A model generated the notes under the pieces. The model made no database searches. It was not told the origin of the DNA and was given only the letters and a program-made list of their open reading frames with translations. Made by a program: the position numbers and the translations under genes. This document shows, piece by piece, positions 19,788 to 28,108 of a DNA stretch of 64,000 bases (positions are counted from its first letter, which is position 1; each line of letters opens with the position of its first letter). Source of the stretch: Polaribacter sp. (GTDB taxonomy: Bacteria; Bacteroidota; Bacteroidia; Flavobacteriales; Flavobacteriaceae); NCBI GenBank assembly GCA_018663625.1, contig JABJPX010000009.1:1-64000 (forward strand), in the 5' to 3' direction.

Positions 19788-20492
19788 TTAATCTCTCGAC
19801 ATAAAGATGCTTAACACATACCAGAAAAGGAGCATTAATGAGGCAAACAACCCTAAAGACGCAGGGATGTAATCTTCCACACCAAATTTGTTGATCAAGT
19901 TGGACGTTTGGTATAAAATACTTCCGGCAGCCAATGCGCACATTGCAACAGAAAACCACAAGCCTAAATTAAACCCAAACAAAGAGCCCGCAATAATCAA
20001 TCCGATGGCTATAAAAAATCCAACAGACAGTCCTGCTTTTAAGAAAGAGAAATCTTTTTTTGTGACAAATACAATTGATGAAATTCCGACAAACAATCCC
20101 AAGGTAACAATGGCCGCTTGTTCTATTAAAGCATTCCCACTTTCTGTATAAAAAATAGCAATGTACAATAAGGGAACAAAAATAAGTGCTTGCATAAACA
20201 CATAGGCAGCATATGCTAGGTACTGTTTGTTTTTATCGGCTGTTTTTAGTGCGGTGTTTTCGGCATAGCTGGTAATAAACATAAATCCGCCCAACATAAT
20301 GAGCCATTTATAGCCTTCTGTCATTGAGAGCATAAACGTTACAACAGCTTCACTTTGTAATAAGAAATATTCAAAAATAACAAAGAGTAAAACCCCTCCA
20401 GCAACATGTTTGTAGGTCTTTTTTAAAAATTCGACACGAACGTCATTGGTGGCATCGATTAATAATGCTTTTTGATTGATTGTGTTTTCCAT
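19788..20492 (-). CDS. Bax inhibitor-1/YccA family membrane protein
   Basis: A 234-residue inner-membrane protein with about seven hydrophobic segments and the family's C-terminal Asp-rich end (LNKFGVEDYIPASLGLFASLMLLFWYVLSIF). Bacterial members are pH-sensitive calcium leak channels or protease modulators; which applies here is unknown. A TACCTTTA sequence 17-24 nt upstream of the ATG resembles a -7 element. It is probably its own transcript even though umuCD lies upstream on the same strand. Confidence 0.9.
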   Translation of the reverse strand: MENTINQKALLIDATNDVRVEFLKKTYKHVAGGVLLFVIFEYFLLQSEAVVTFMLSMTEGYKWLIMLGGFMFITSYAENTALKTADKNKQYLAYAAYVFMQALIFVPLLYIAIFYTESGNALIEQAAIVTLGLFVGISSIVFVTKKDFSFLKAGLSVGFFIAIGLIIAGSLFGFNLGLWFSVAMCALAAGSILYQTSNLINKFGVEDYIPASLGLFASLMLLFWYVLSIFMSRD

Positions 20493-20545
20493 AATTTTTT
20501 AATTTTAGTTTAAAGGTATTCTTTTTTCTAAAAAAAAGAAGTTTT

Positions 20546-20563
20546 AAGTATAATTTTATACTT
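20546..20563. repeat. 18-bp perfect inverted repeat at the end of umuD
   Basis: AAGTATAA-TT-TTATACTT. The umuD stop codon lies inside it. The 3' side on the minus strand has a T run only after a further 7 nt, so it is a weak terminator or an mRNA-end hairpin. Confidence 0.5.
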
Positions 20564-20993
20564 TTTTTATGACACTGGTTACAATTCCCCAAATGACAAG
20601 ATCGGTTTCTTCGGTAATTTTTATCACCGGATAATCTGGGTTTTCTGGCTGCAGCCAAACAGTATCTCCCTCCACGCGCAAACGCTTTACGGTAAATTCG
20701 CCTTCTAAAAAGCAAACGGCTATTTTGTTGTTTTCAGGTTCTAAACTTCGATCGATTACTAACAAATCGTTATCGTCCAAGCCCGCACCAATCATCGACT
20801 GTCCACTCACCTTTGCAAAAAAAGTAGCGTCTTTATTTGTAATCAATTCATCATCCAAAGAAATTCGAGTTTCTTTAAAATCATCAGCGGGTGATGGGAA
20901 TCCTGCGGAAATTCCGGCATCAATTAAAATAGCGCCGTTTCCAGAAGTGGTTTTTGGTGTGAAAAAAGTAATGGTTTTGTTTTTTGTGGCCAT
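20556..20993 (-). CDS. umuD: UmuD-like self-cleaving subunit of DNA polymerase V
   Basis: SOS mutagenesis protein that must cleave itself to activate UmuC. The 145-residue protein is LexA/S24-like. It aligns with E. coli UmuD with an offset of six: cleavage site A30-G31 in SAGFPSPADD, nucleophile S66 in SGQSM and general base K103 in FTVKRL. It has no DNA-binding domain, so it is UmuD rather than LexA. The ATG lies one base after the umuC stop (TAACATG), so translation is coupled. The umuC-umuD order is the reverse of the E. coli operon. Confidence 0.93.
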   Translation of the reverse strand: MATKNKTITFFTPKTTSGNGAILIDAGISAGFPSPADDFKETRISLDDELITNKDATFFAKVSGQSMIGAGLDDNDLLVIDRSLEPENNKIAVCFLEGEFTVKRLRVEGDTVWLQPENPDYPVIKITEETDLVIWGIVTSVIKKV

Positions 20994-20994
20994 G

Positions 20995-22251
20995 TTATTT
21001 TACGGTAATAATTTCTTTAATATTGGTGGTAAATTTTGCCGATAATCTGTTTTGACGCATTTTCCAAGTACGTTTTAAATCTTGATTTCCTAACTTAATT
21101 TTATCGGTTTTAAATTTTTTGTTTAGGCCGTCGATCGCCGCCATTAATGGCTTGTGTTTTGGGTTTTCGTGGGTAAACAGGTTGAGTTGAAAGTTGTCAT
21201 TGGGTACGAGTCCCGCAACGATAACCCCAGCTCTTTTGTATTTGATTCCTTTTTTGTAAATCATTTTTATAGCTGCTACTGCTGCATTGGCAATGACCAA
21301 AGTAGAATCTGTTGGGTATGAAAAAACGATGGTTTTACTTGCGCTGTGTTGTGGTAAGGTTGTTTGAAATCGATCGCTTGAAAGCTGCACAATGAGCATG
21401 TGACAACTAGATTGTTGTTTTCGTAATTTTTCTGCGCCTCTAGCGGCAAAGGTAGAGACACGCTCTTTAATGTCTTCAAGATCCTCATAGGCATGTTCAA
21501 AACTACGGGTGGTTGCAATCATTTTTTTTGAGGAAATACCTTCTATTGGTATTTTTGAAATGCCTTGCAAATCTTTTTGCAAGCGCCAAAGGACAACGGA
21601 TAGGTTTTTTAATACCCAATCACTAGGCAATTGTGTAAAATCCCAGGCAGTTGTACATCCTTTTGCGAGCAATCGTTTTTTTAAACGACGTCCAATTCCC
21701 CAAACATTTCCAATTTTCGTCCACTTCAATGCTTTAATTCGATTCTCTTCAGAATCGATGATACAAATTCCTTTGGATTGTTTTAGGTTGGATCGTGCAA
21801 TTTTATTGGCCACTTTGCACAATGCTTTTGTAGGTGCAATTCCTACACAAGTAGGTATTCCAGTCCATTTTAAGACCCTACTCCTCATTTTTGTGGCATA
21901 TTCAGCGAGGTCATACTTCTCAAAACCATCTAATTTTAAAAAAGATTCATCAATGGAATAGACTTCTACTTCTGGAGAAAATTCTGCCAAAATATTCATG
22001 ACTCTTGCACTCATGTCTCCGTACAAAGGATAATTGGAAGATAAAATGGTGATGTTTTTTTCTTTGCAAAAGCGTTCCCATTTAAAAATAGGGGCACCAA
22101 AAGGCAATTGTAATTTTTTAGCCTCATCTGTTAGAGCAATTACACAACCGTCATTATTGCTTAAAATAGCCACAGGTTTTCCTTGCAAGTTCGGATTAAA
22201 AACCCGCTCGCACGAAGCATAAAAATTATTGCAATCCACTAAGGCAAACAT
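20995..22251 (-). CDS. umuC: Y-family error-prone DNA polymerase V subunit UmuC
   Basis: Translesion DNA synthesis. The 418-residue protein starts with the catalytic MFALVDCNNFYASCERVF (D6) and has the second acidic pair D101 and E102 in YSIDES. Palm, HhH (IGNVWGIGRRLKKRL), little-finger and UmuC C-terminal (DUF4113-like) regions are all present, and length is normal. It is the first gene of the umuC-umuD pair. A 20-bp palindrome lies about 40 nt upstream. Confidence 0.95.
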   Translation of the reverse strand: MFALVDCNNFYASCERVFNPNLQGKPVAILSNNDGCVIALTDEAKKLQLPFGAPIFKWERFCKEKNITILSSNYPLYGDMSARVMNILAEFSPEVEVYSIDESFLKLDGFEKYDLAEYATKMRSRVLKWTGIPTCVGIAPTKALCKVANKIARSNLKQSKGICIIDSEENRIKALKWTKIGNVWGIGRRLKKRLLAKGCTTAWDFTQLPSDWVLKNLSVVLWRLQKDLQGISKIPIEGISSKKMIATTRSFEHAYEDLEDIKERVSTFAARGAEKLRKQQSSCHMLIVQLSSDRFQTTLPQHSASKTIVFSYPTDSTLVIANAAVAAIKMIYKKGIKYKRAGVIVAGLVPNDNFQLNLFTHENPKHKPLMAAIDGLNKKFKTDKIKLGNQDLKRTWKMRQNRLSAKFTTNIKEIITVK

Positions 22252-22270
22252 GTTATAGGGGTATTTAAAA

Positions 22271-22312
22271 CAAGTAGTGAGTAGAAGATTTATTTAAGTA
22301 AATTCACTTAAA
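22271..22312 (-). promoter_or_regulatory. umuC promoter region with 20-bp palindromic operator candidate
   Basis: TTTAAGT-N6-ACTTAAA (22293-22312), 7-bp arms, lies 42 nt upstream of the ATG. On the minus strand a TACTTG (22271-22276) could be a weak -7 element, which would place the palindrome over the -33 region. It is a candidate damage-responsive operator; the regulator is unknown. Confidence 0.45.
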
Positions 22313-22375
22313 ATAAAACACGAAGTTACATTAGTTTTTGAAATTTTTTAAGATATTTTTTACATAAAAAGAAAT

Positions 22376-23881
22376 TTAAAAACTTTTTATAGACACTTTA
22401 TTATAAGCACTTTTTAATTTTTTAACTACAGAAGCTATTTCATCTTCATTTAGATGCCCAAAACCAAACCGAATAGCACAGGTGTCTTTATTCTGATATA
22501 ATATAATTTTTGGTAGGAATAAATCTATTTTTCTGGCTTCTTCAGCAAGTTTTACTAATGCTATTTCTGGTTGAAATTGTACCCAAATAGCCAATCCTCC
22601 AGAAGGAATATTCCAAGATGCCGTTTTTGCAAAGTATTTTGTTAATTGCTCACATAAAAAGTCTCTTCGTTGTTTATATACTAGAATATTTTTTTTCATA
22701 AGGCGATAAATTTCACCTTCACTAATTAATTCTGACAGTATTTGTTCTTGTATTAAATCTCCTTGTTTGTCTAATAATTGAAGATAATTTTTTGCTTCCA
22801 ATATTAGATTTTCAGGCGCTACAACAAAACCTGTTTGAAAACTTGGAAATAAGGAGTGCCCTAGTTTGCCTAAATAAACAACTACACCTTTAGAATCTGC
22901 ACTTGCCATAGGTACCATTGGACCGTCTTCATATTGAAAATCATAATCATAATCATCTTCAATAATTGCAAATTCATATGTTTTTGCAAGTTCTAGTAGC
23001 GCTAAGCGGCGTTTTGCACTCAACCTTACCGTCGTAGGATAATCTCTATGTGCACACACATACACACACCGAATACTTCCTTTTATAAAATGAGTTTTTA
23101 TGTATTCAACATTTAATCCCTCACCATCTACAGGAATTGTTCTGATACTTGCACCTGATTGCTGAAAAATCATATTAGAAGCATAATTACTTAAACGCCC
23201 TACTAATACGATATCGTTTTGTTTTATTAATAGTTGAGATACGACATATAAGCTCATTTCTGTGCTCCGTGTATTGATTAGGTTGTTGGGTGCTATATGA
23301 AAACCTCTCGTTGCGTTTAAATAATTACATAGTTGCGCTTGAAATAAGGTCCCCGAAATTTCGTCGGATCTACGCCATTTTTTTATTAATGTTTTTCGTT
23401 TCATTGCAGCACTGTACCATCTTATAAATTGATGTACAGGATGCAAACGTAGATCTGGTTCTCCATCATTAATCGTATATTTTGCATCTGTTAACTGAAT
23501 TGTTGATGCTAAATGAAATGCTTTTTGAAAAGGAAATCCTGTTGTTTTAGCAGCTTTATATACTTGATTTATTTTCTGTGATGCGGCCTTTATTTTTGCT
23601 GTTTTTTGAACGGGCTTCAAAATAAATGTTCCTTTATTTGGGATTATTTCGACCCAGCCAAGGGAGGACAACTCGTCGTAGATGGCAACAGCTGTATTTC
23701 TATGAACGTTTAACAATTTTGCGAATACACGTGTTCCTGGCAGCATGGTTCCTTCAGATAAATATTGACGTTGTATAGCATTTATAATTTGCTGCGAAAC
23801 CTGAATGTATAAAGGCTGAGATATCGATTTGTCAAAATCAATGAGTTGTTTTAGAAGAATGTTAACCGGACTATCTATCAT
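22376..23881 (-). CDS. MocR-type (GntR HTH plus aminotransferase-like) transcription regulator
   Basis: A 501-residue protein with an N-terminal GntR winged helix (about 20-88, QPLYIQVSQQIINAIQ...LPGTRVFAKLLNVHRNTAV) and a C-terminal fold-type-I aminotransferase domain, as in GabR and PdxR. The EDDYDYDF motif (308-315) that holds the PLP pyridine nitrogen is kept. At the Schiff-base position the usual SK is GH (H342 in GKLGHSLFP), and the usual phosphate-binding Arg in R-x-G-Y is Gln349 (QTGF). So PLP may not bind covalently. It is divergent from a TonB receptor 67 nt away, its likely target. Confidence 0.9.
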   Translation of the reverse strand: MIDSPVNILLKQLIDFDKSISQPLYIQVSQQIINAIQRQYLSEGTMLPGTRVFAKLLNVHRNTAVAIYDELSSLGWVEIIPNKGTFILKPVQKTAKIKAASQKINQVYKAAKTTGFPFQKAFHLASTIQLTDAKYTINDGEPDLRLHPVHQFIRWYSAAMKRKTLIKKWRRSDEISGTLFQAQLCNYLNATRGFHIAPNNLINTRSTEMSLYVVSQLLIKQNDIVLVGRLSNYASNMIFQQSGASIRTIPVDGEGLNVEYIKTHFIKGSIRCVYVCAHRDYPTTVRLSAKRRLALLELAKTYEFAIIEDDYDYDFQYEDGPMVPMASADSKGVVVYLGKLGHSLFPSFQTGFVVAPENLILEAKNYLQLLDKQGDLIQEQILSELISEGEIYRLMKKNILVYKQRRDFLCEQLTKYFAKTASWNIPSGGLAIWVQFQPEIALVKLAEEARKIDLFLPKIILYQNKDTCAIRFGFGHLNEDEIASVVKKLKSAYNKVSIKSF

Positions 23882-23918
23882 TTTGAAACTGGACTAGTTT
23901 AATCGTCCGGAAAGTTAC

Positions 23919-23926
23919 CACTTTTG
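23919..23926 (+). promoter_or_regulatory. Possible -7 element for the TonB receptor gene
   Basis: CACTTTTG fits 7 of 8 positions of TAnnTTTG and lies 22 nt upstream of the ATG. The divergent 67-nt region also holds GGAC and GTCC half sites (23891-23908) that could belong to the MocR operator. Confidence 0.35.
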
Positions 23927-23948
23927 TTGCGTTATAAATCACGATCTC

Positions 23949-25775
23949 ATGAAAATTAAATTTACGTTATTAGTTGTTGTATTATTTTATGCTTTACAGG
24001 TAAAAGCACAATTTGAACCGGTAAAAGTAGATACTTTAAAAGAAGTTATTATTACTTCTACTAGAATCGATTTACCATTCAAAGAAAATTCGCGAACCTT
24101 ACAAATTATTACTTCAGCAGACATTGCAAACAGTGCCGCAACGAATGTTGCCGATGTATTGCAACAAGTGGTTGGGGTAGATATTAGAAGACGAGGAACA
24201 GCTGGAAGTCAGGCAGATTTATACATTCGAGGGGGAGGTTTTGACCAAACCTTATTGTTAATAGACGGTATAAAAATGGACGATGCACAAACAGGACATC
24301 ATACGATGAACGCCGCTTTGCCTCTTGAGGTGATTGAACGCATTGAGATTATTAAAGGTCCTGCTGCAAGAATTTTTGGGCAAAATGCATTTACGGGTGC
24401 AATTAATATTGTAACCAAAAAGAAGTTGGCAAATACGCTCTCTGTAAATGCTGAAGGAGGTTCTTTTGACCAATTGAATGGTGCTGTAACCGTTGGTTCT
24501 GAATTCGAAAATAGTTCAATTATTGCCCACGTTGGCGCACTTACTTCTGGAGGGTATAGAGAGAATTCTGACTATATGAATTACAACTATTTTCTAAAAG
24601 GTGTTTTTAATAAGAAAAAACAACCCCTTGAAATGATTGCTACTTTTTTCGATAAGAAATTTGGTGCACAAAACTTTTATACACCAGAGGCGTACGGTTT
24701 TAACGAGTATGAAGAAACACAGAGCAGTTTGATTGGAGTTTCTACTACTTTTAAAACAGAAAAATTAAAAATCACACCGAGAGTGTACTGGAAAAGAGGA
24801 CAAGATATCTTTTTATTGAAAAGACAGGATCCTAGTTTTTTTAGAAATCAACACATTACTCATAAAGTAGGTGTAGAAACCAATGCAGCTTATACTTCCA
24901 GTTTGGGGATTACAGGTTTTGGTGTAGATATTTCACGTGTTTCTATTAGTAGTAACAATTTAGGAGATCGAAACCGAATGATGGCCAATTTGTTTTTAGA
25001 GCACCGTTTTAAATTGTTTAACGACAAATTAGACATTACACCAGGGGTTGCAGTAACCTATTTTTCTGATTTTAAATTTCATGCATTTCCAGGGATAGAC
25101 CTCGGGCTTCAAGTATCGGACAATTTAAAGCTTTATGGAAATGTAGGAACTACTTATAGAATTCCAACCTATACCGATTTGTTTTACAATTCTCCAACCA
25201 CAAGTGGAAACCCTGATTTGGCACCTGAAGAAGCATTTTCAACGGAAATAGGGATGAAATACACCACATCAAATTTTTCCTATTCTGCGGCTCTTTTCAA
25301 TAGAAAATCAGATAATTTAATTGATTATATACGAGCAAATACAGCAACAAGTGTTTTTACTGCCACCAATATTACGATAGTAAAAACAACAGGATTTGAA
25401 CTGGACGGTGCATATCGTTTTAAAGCCAATAAATTCAATCAAACCATCGCTTTTGGATACGCGTATTTAAACGATGATATTTTAGATCAAAATAAAGACC
25501 TATCAAGGTATTCTTTAAACACTTTAAAACACCAATTTACAACACGTTTTAGTTCACAGTTCTTTAAAAACGTACGACAAAACATTATTTACAAATATGC
25601 TGAACGTACTGTAGGAACAAGTTATAATGTGCTAGATGCGTCTGTGATTGTAGATTTTAAGAAAAGCAGTTTTACGCTTACTGCCAACAATATTTTTGAT
25701 GAAGCCTATATTGAATCTGGTTTTGTACCGATGCCTCCAAGAGCTCTTTTATTTGGAATGAGATTTCGTTTATAG
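23949..25775 (+). CDS. TonB-dependent outer-membrane receptor
   Basis: A 608-residue outer-membrane beta-barrel that imports a scarce ligand using TonB energy. The signal peptide ends near residue 20 (LQVKAQ). The TonB-box-like LKEVIITSTR (about 30-39) is followed by a plug domain with IRGGGFDQTLLLIDGI and IEIIKGPAARIFGQNAFTGAINIVT, then the barrel ending in Phe-Arg-Leu (FGMRFRL). There is no SusD partner and no carboxypeptidase-like N-terminal domain. It resembles BtuB/cobalamin or siderophore receptors in layout, but the ligand cannot be decided. Divergence from a MocR regulator hints at a vitamin- or amine-related ligand (inference). Confidence 0.92.
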   Translation: MKIKFTLLVVVLFYALQVKAQFEPVKVDTLKEVIITSTRIDLPFKENSRTLQIITSADIANSAATNVADVLQQVVGVDIRRRGTAGSQADLYIRGGGFDQTLLLIDGIKMDDAQTGHHTMNAALPLEVIERIEIIKGPAARIFGQNAFTGAINIVTKKKLANTLSVNAEGGSFDQLNGAVTVGSEFENSSIIAHVGALTSGGYRENSDYMNYNYFLKGVFNKKKQPLEMIATFFDKKFGAQNFYTPEAYGFNEYEETQSSLIGVSTTFKTEKLKITPRVYWKRGQDIFLLKRQDPSFFRNQHITHKVGVETNAAYTSSLGITGFGVDISRVSISSNNLGDRNRMMANLFLEHRFKLFNDKLDITPGVAVTYFSDFKFHAFPGIDLGLQVSDNLKLYGNVGTTYRIPTYTDLFYNSPTTSGNPDLAPEEAFSTEIGMKYTTSNFSYSAALFNRKSDNLIDYIRANTATSVFTATNITIVKTTGFELDGAYRFKANKFNQTIAFGYAYLNDDILDQNKDLSRYSLNTLKHQFTTRFSSQFFKNVRQNIIYKYAERTVGTSYNVLDASVIVDFKKSSFTLTANNIFDEAYIESGFVPMPPRALLFGMRFRL

Positions 25776-25798
25776 TCAATAAATTACACCCTATGCTT

Positions 25799-25833
25799 AA
25801 ATGCCTCGAAAGTTCTTTTCGAAGCATTTTTTT
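25799..25833 (+). terminator. Terminator of the TonB receptor gene
   Basis: Hairpin AAATGC-c-TCGAAA with TTTCGA-a-GCATTT around a 5-nt loop, one mismatch, followed by a T run. Confidence 0.85.
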
Positions 25834-25857
25834 ATAGTGTTTCAAGTAGTTTGAATC

Positions 25858-27207
25858 TTATTTAAAGAGCTTAAAAATATCATTACCATTTGCAAATAGT
25901 AAAAGTGTTACTAATAGTAAAAACCCTACAACTTGCGCATGTTCTAAGAATTTATCACTTGGTTTTTTTCCTGTAATCATTTCCCAGAGTGTAAACACAA
26001 CGTGCCCTCCATCTAAAGCAGGTATTGGTAATAGGTTCATAAAACCTAACATGATTGATAGGAATGCCGTAATGTTCCAAAAAGACTCTGCACTCCATTC
26101 TGAAGGAAAAATACTACCGATTGAAATAAAACCACCCAAACCTTTGTAGGCTCCGGTATTTGGATTAAATATTTTCTTTAATTGCTTTACATAATTCGTA
26201 AGTGTTGTCCAAGACTTATTGAAACCAGCTGGGATTGCTTCAGAAAAAGAATACTCAATTTCCGCCAATTTGTAATAGCCTAATTTTTCTAAATCTGAAT
26301 ATGGAATTGCGCTAAATGTAACTCCGATATAACCATAGTTTGAAACTGCTACGGGTACTTCTTTTTGCACTCCATCTCTTTTTACAGTGATCGTAATGTC
26401 TTGACCTTTATAGGTATCTAAAATAGCTTTTGCCTCATCGTAATATTTAATAGGGTTGCCATTGATAGCCGTAATAAAGTCTTTCACTTTTAAATCACTC
26501 TTCGCATTTAAAGAATCTTTTTGAATCTTTCCGATGAAAAAAGGATATCTCGGGGTTACAATTGGACCTTCTGCATTCTTTTTTCGGTCAATTAATTTTG
26601 AGATGAAATTTACCGGCAAGTCTTTGGCAATCTTTTCTCCTTTTCTTTCTAAGGTAAAATTATTTCCATTGATAAAACCTATGGTGATTTCGCTAAATTT
26701 TCGAACTTTTTCTCCATCAATGGTTAAAATCTTATCACCATTTTGCAAACCAATTTCTGTCGCTAATTCACCTTGAATCCAAACACCGTCTTGTACGCTA
26801 TCATTTGGTAAGAATTTTTCACCATAAGACCACATTAAGCAGATATATATAAAAATTCCTAAAACGAAGTTTACAAAGACCCCTCCTAGCATAATAATTA
26901 AACGTTGCCAAGCTGGTTTAGAGCGAAACTCCCAAGATTTAGGATCTTCTTTCATTTGGTCTGTATCCATGCTTTCATCAATCATTCCAGATATTTTTAC
27001 ATATCCTCCTAACGGAATCCATCCAATACCATAAACGGTATCGCCAATTTTTTTCTTAAAAATAGAGTACTTATAATCGAAGAATAAGTAAAATTTTTCT
27101 ACACGTGTCTTAAACAACTTTGCAGGAATAAAATGACCTAATTCGTGTAAAACAATTAGTAAAGAAAGGCTTAAAATAAATTGAGATGCTTTTATTAATA
27201 TTTCCAT
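25858..27207 (-). CDS. rseP: RIP metalloprotease RseP (site-2 protease family)
   Basis: Membrane zinc protease that cleaves transmembrane anti-sigma factors or signal-peptide remnants. The 449-residue protein has HELGH in the first membrane helix (H21, E22, H25), two PDZ-like domains in the middle, and the PALDGGH motif in the third helix, with four hydrophobic segments overall. The ATG at 27207 (MEILIKASQF) is chosen over a longer reading frame from 27270 because a TACATTTG promoter element (27236-27243) lies inside that extension. Confidence 0.94.
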   Translation of the reverse strand: MEILIKASQFILSLSLLIVLHELGHFIPAKLFKTRVEKFYLFFDYKYSIFKKKIGDTVYGIGWIPLGGYVKISGMIDESMDTDQMKEDPKSWEFRSKPAWQRLIIMLGGVFVNFVLGIFIYICLMWSYGEKFLPNDSVQDGVWIQGELATEIGLQNGDKILTIDGEKVRKFSEITIGFINGNNFTLERKGEKIAKDLPVNFISKLIDRKKNAEGPIVTPRYPFFIGKIQKDSLNAKSDLKVKDFITAINGNPIKYYDEAKAILDTYKGQDITITVKRDGVQKEVPVAVSNYGYIGVTFSAIPYSDLEKLGYYKLAEIEYSFSEAIPAGFNKSWTTLTNYVKQLKKIFNPNTGAYKGLGGFISIGSIFPSEWSAESFWNITAFLSIMLGFMNLLPIPALDGGHVVFTLWEMITGKKPSDKFLEHAQVVGFLLLVTLLLFANGNDIFKLFK

Positions 27208-27235
27208 GTGGTATGATATCAAAATTTTGAACGAG

Positions 27236-27243
27236 CAAATGTA
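27236..27243 (-). promoter_or_regulatory. -7 element for rseP
   Basis: TACATTTG on the minus strand, exact TAnnTTTG, 29 nt upstream of the ATG. It fixes the shorter start. Confidence 0.6.
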
Positions 27244-27351
27244 CGGATTTAAAGAGCGTTTTGAAAACATGTGTTTGAGTAGATTTTTAATTTAACACAG
27301 ATTTTAGAAAGTATTTATAATTCCTTCCTTTTCTACCGTTTTTTTATGTTG

Positions 27352-27359
27352 TAAATTTG
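27352..27359 (+). promoter_or_regulatory. -7 element for the SCO gene
   Basis: TAAATTTG, exact TAnnTTTG, 17 nt upstream of the ATG at 27377. Confidence 0.6.
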
Positions 27360-27376
27360 CACAAACAGCTTTTATA

Positions 27377-28057
27377 ATGGATATCAATTTCTTTAAAAAA
27401 TCATTTCCAACACTCATTTTTCTAGGCCTGTTTTCTTTTATTGCACTTCCTGTTTTTTATCAACTATTGAAAGTGGAAAAAAAATTAAAGATTTACAATC
27501 CAGCAGATGTAAATCCTCGTTTGGTTGATAAAAATCTAAAGCACATTCAAAAAAACCATACAATCGCCAATTTCGAACTCACCAATCAAAACGGTAAAAC
27601 CATTACCAATCAGGATTATAAAGATAAAATTTACATTGCAGATTTCTTTTTTACACGCTGTCCCTCTATTTGTATTCCTATGGCATTTCATATGGGCGAA
27701 TTGCAGAAAAAATACATCAACGATCCAGACATCATGTTTTTGTCACACTCTGTAACACCTGTTATAGATAGTGTTTCTGTACTAAAAGCATATGCCATTG
27801 ATAAAGGGGTTGTTGATGGAAAATGGAACGTGACTACAGGCAATAAAAAACACATTTATGAATTGGCGCGCAAAAGCTATTTTGCGGTTGTTGATGAGGG
27901 TACTGGCGATGAAAATGATTTCATTCATACAGAACAATTTGTATTGATCGACAAAGAAAGACGCATTCGGGGATATTATGATGGGACCGAATCTGAAGAC
28001 ATGGAAAAACTGAAAGAAGATCTTGTTTTGTTAAAAGCAGAATATGGGAAGGAATAA
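27377..28057 (+). CDS. SCO1/SenC family copper chaperone
   Basis: A membrane-anchored thioredoxin-fold protein that delivers copper to the CuA site of cytochrome c oxidase. The 226-residue protein has one N-terminal transmembrane anchor (about 11-30) and the copper ligands C95 and C99 (RCPSICIP) with H184 (FIHTEQ). Length and motif spacing fit the family. It is divergent from rseP and not linked to oxidase genes here. The feoA promoter lies right behind it. Confidence 0.93.
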   Translation: MDINFFKKSFPTLIFLGLFSFIALPVFYQLLKVEKKLKIYNPADVNPRLVDKNLKHIQKNHTIANFELTNQNGKTITNQDYKDKIYIADFFFTRCPSICIPMAFHMGELQKKYINDPDIMFLSHSVTPVIDSVSVLKAYAIDKGVVDGKWNVTTGNKKHIYELARKSYFAVVDEGTGDENDFIHTEQFVLIDKERRIRGYYDGTESEDMEKLKEDLVLLKAEYGKE

Positions 28058-28058
28058 C

Positions 28059-28090
28059 TTGTTTAGAATCATTCTAAATTCTTATATTTG
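28059..28090 (+). promoter_or_regulatory. feoA promoter with Fur-family-like operator in the spacer
   Basis: -33 TTG (28059-28061), 21-nt spacer and -7 TATATTTG (28083-28090). The spacer contains the perfect 17-bp palindrome TTTAGAAT-C-ATTCTAAA (28062-28078). Its 7-1-7 layout with an AAT-n-ATT core is shared by known Fur, PerR and Zur boxes. A bound regulator would block RNA polymerase, as expected for iron repression of ferrous uptake genes. Confidence 0.7.
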
Positions 28091-28108
28091 CCCATCAAAT
28101 AAAAAAGA

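Noticed and set aside
20546-20563. The palindrome at the end of umuD as a second operator matching the umuC palindrome.
   Set aside because: Spacing and inner bases differ, and it lies at the 3' end of the operon around the stop codon; an mRNA-end structure is simpler.
20556-20993. LexA repressor for the umuD-like gene.
   Set aside because: There is no N-terminal DNA-binding domain; the cleavage and catalytic residues align with UmuD.
27208-27270. Longer N-terminus for RseP.
   Set aside because: A promoter -7 element lies inside it and the family begins at MEILIKASQF.
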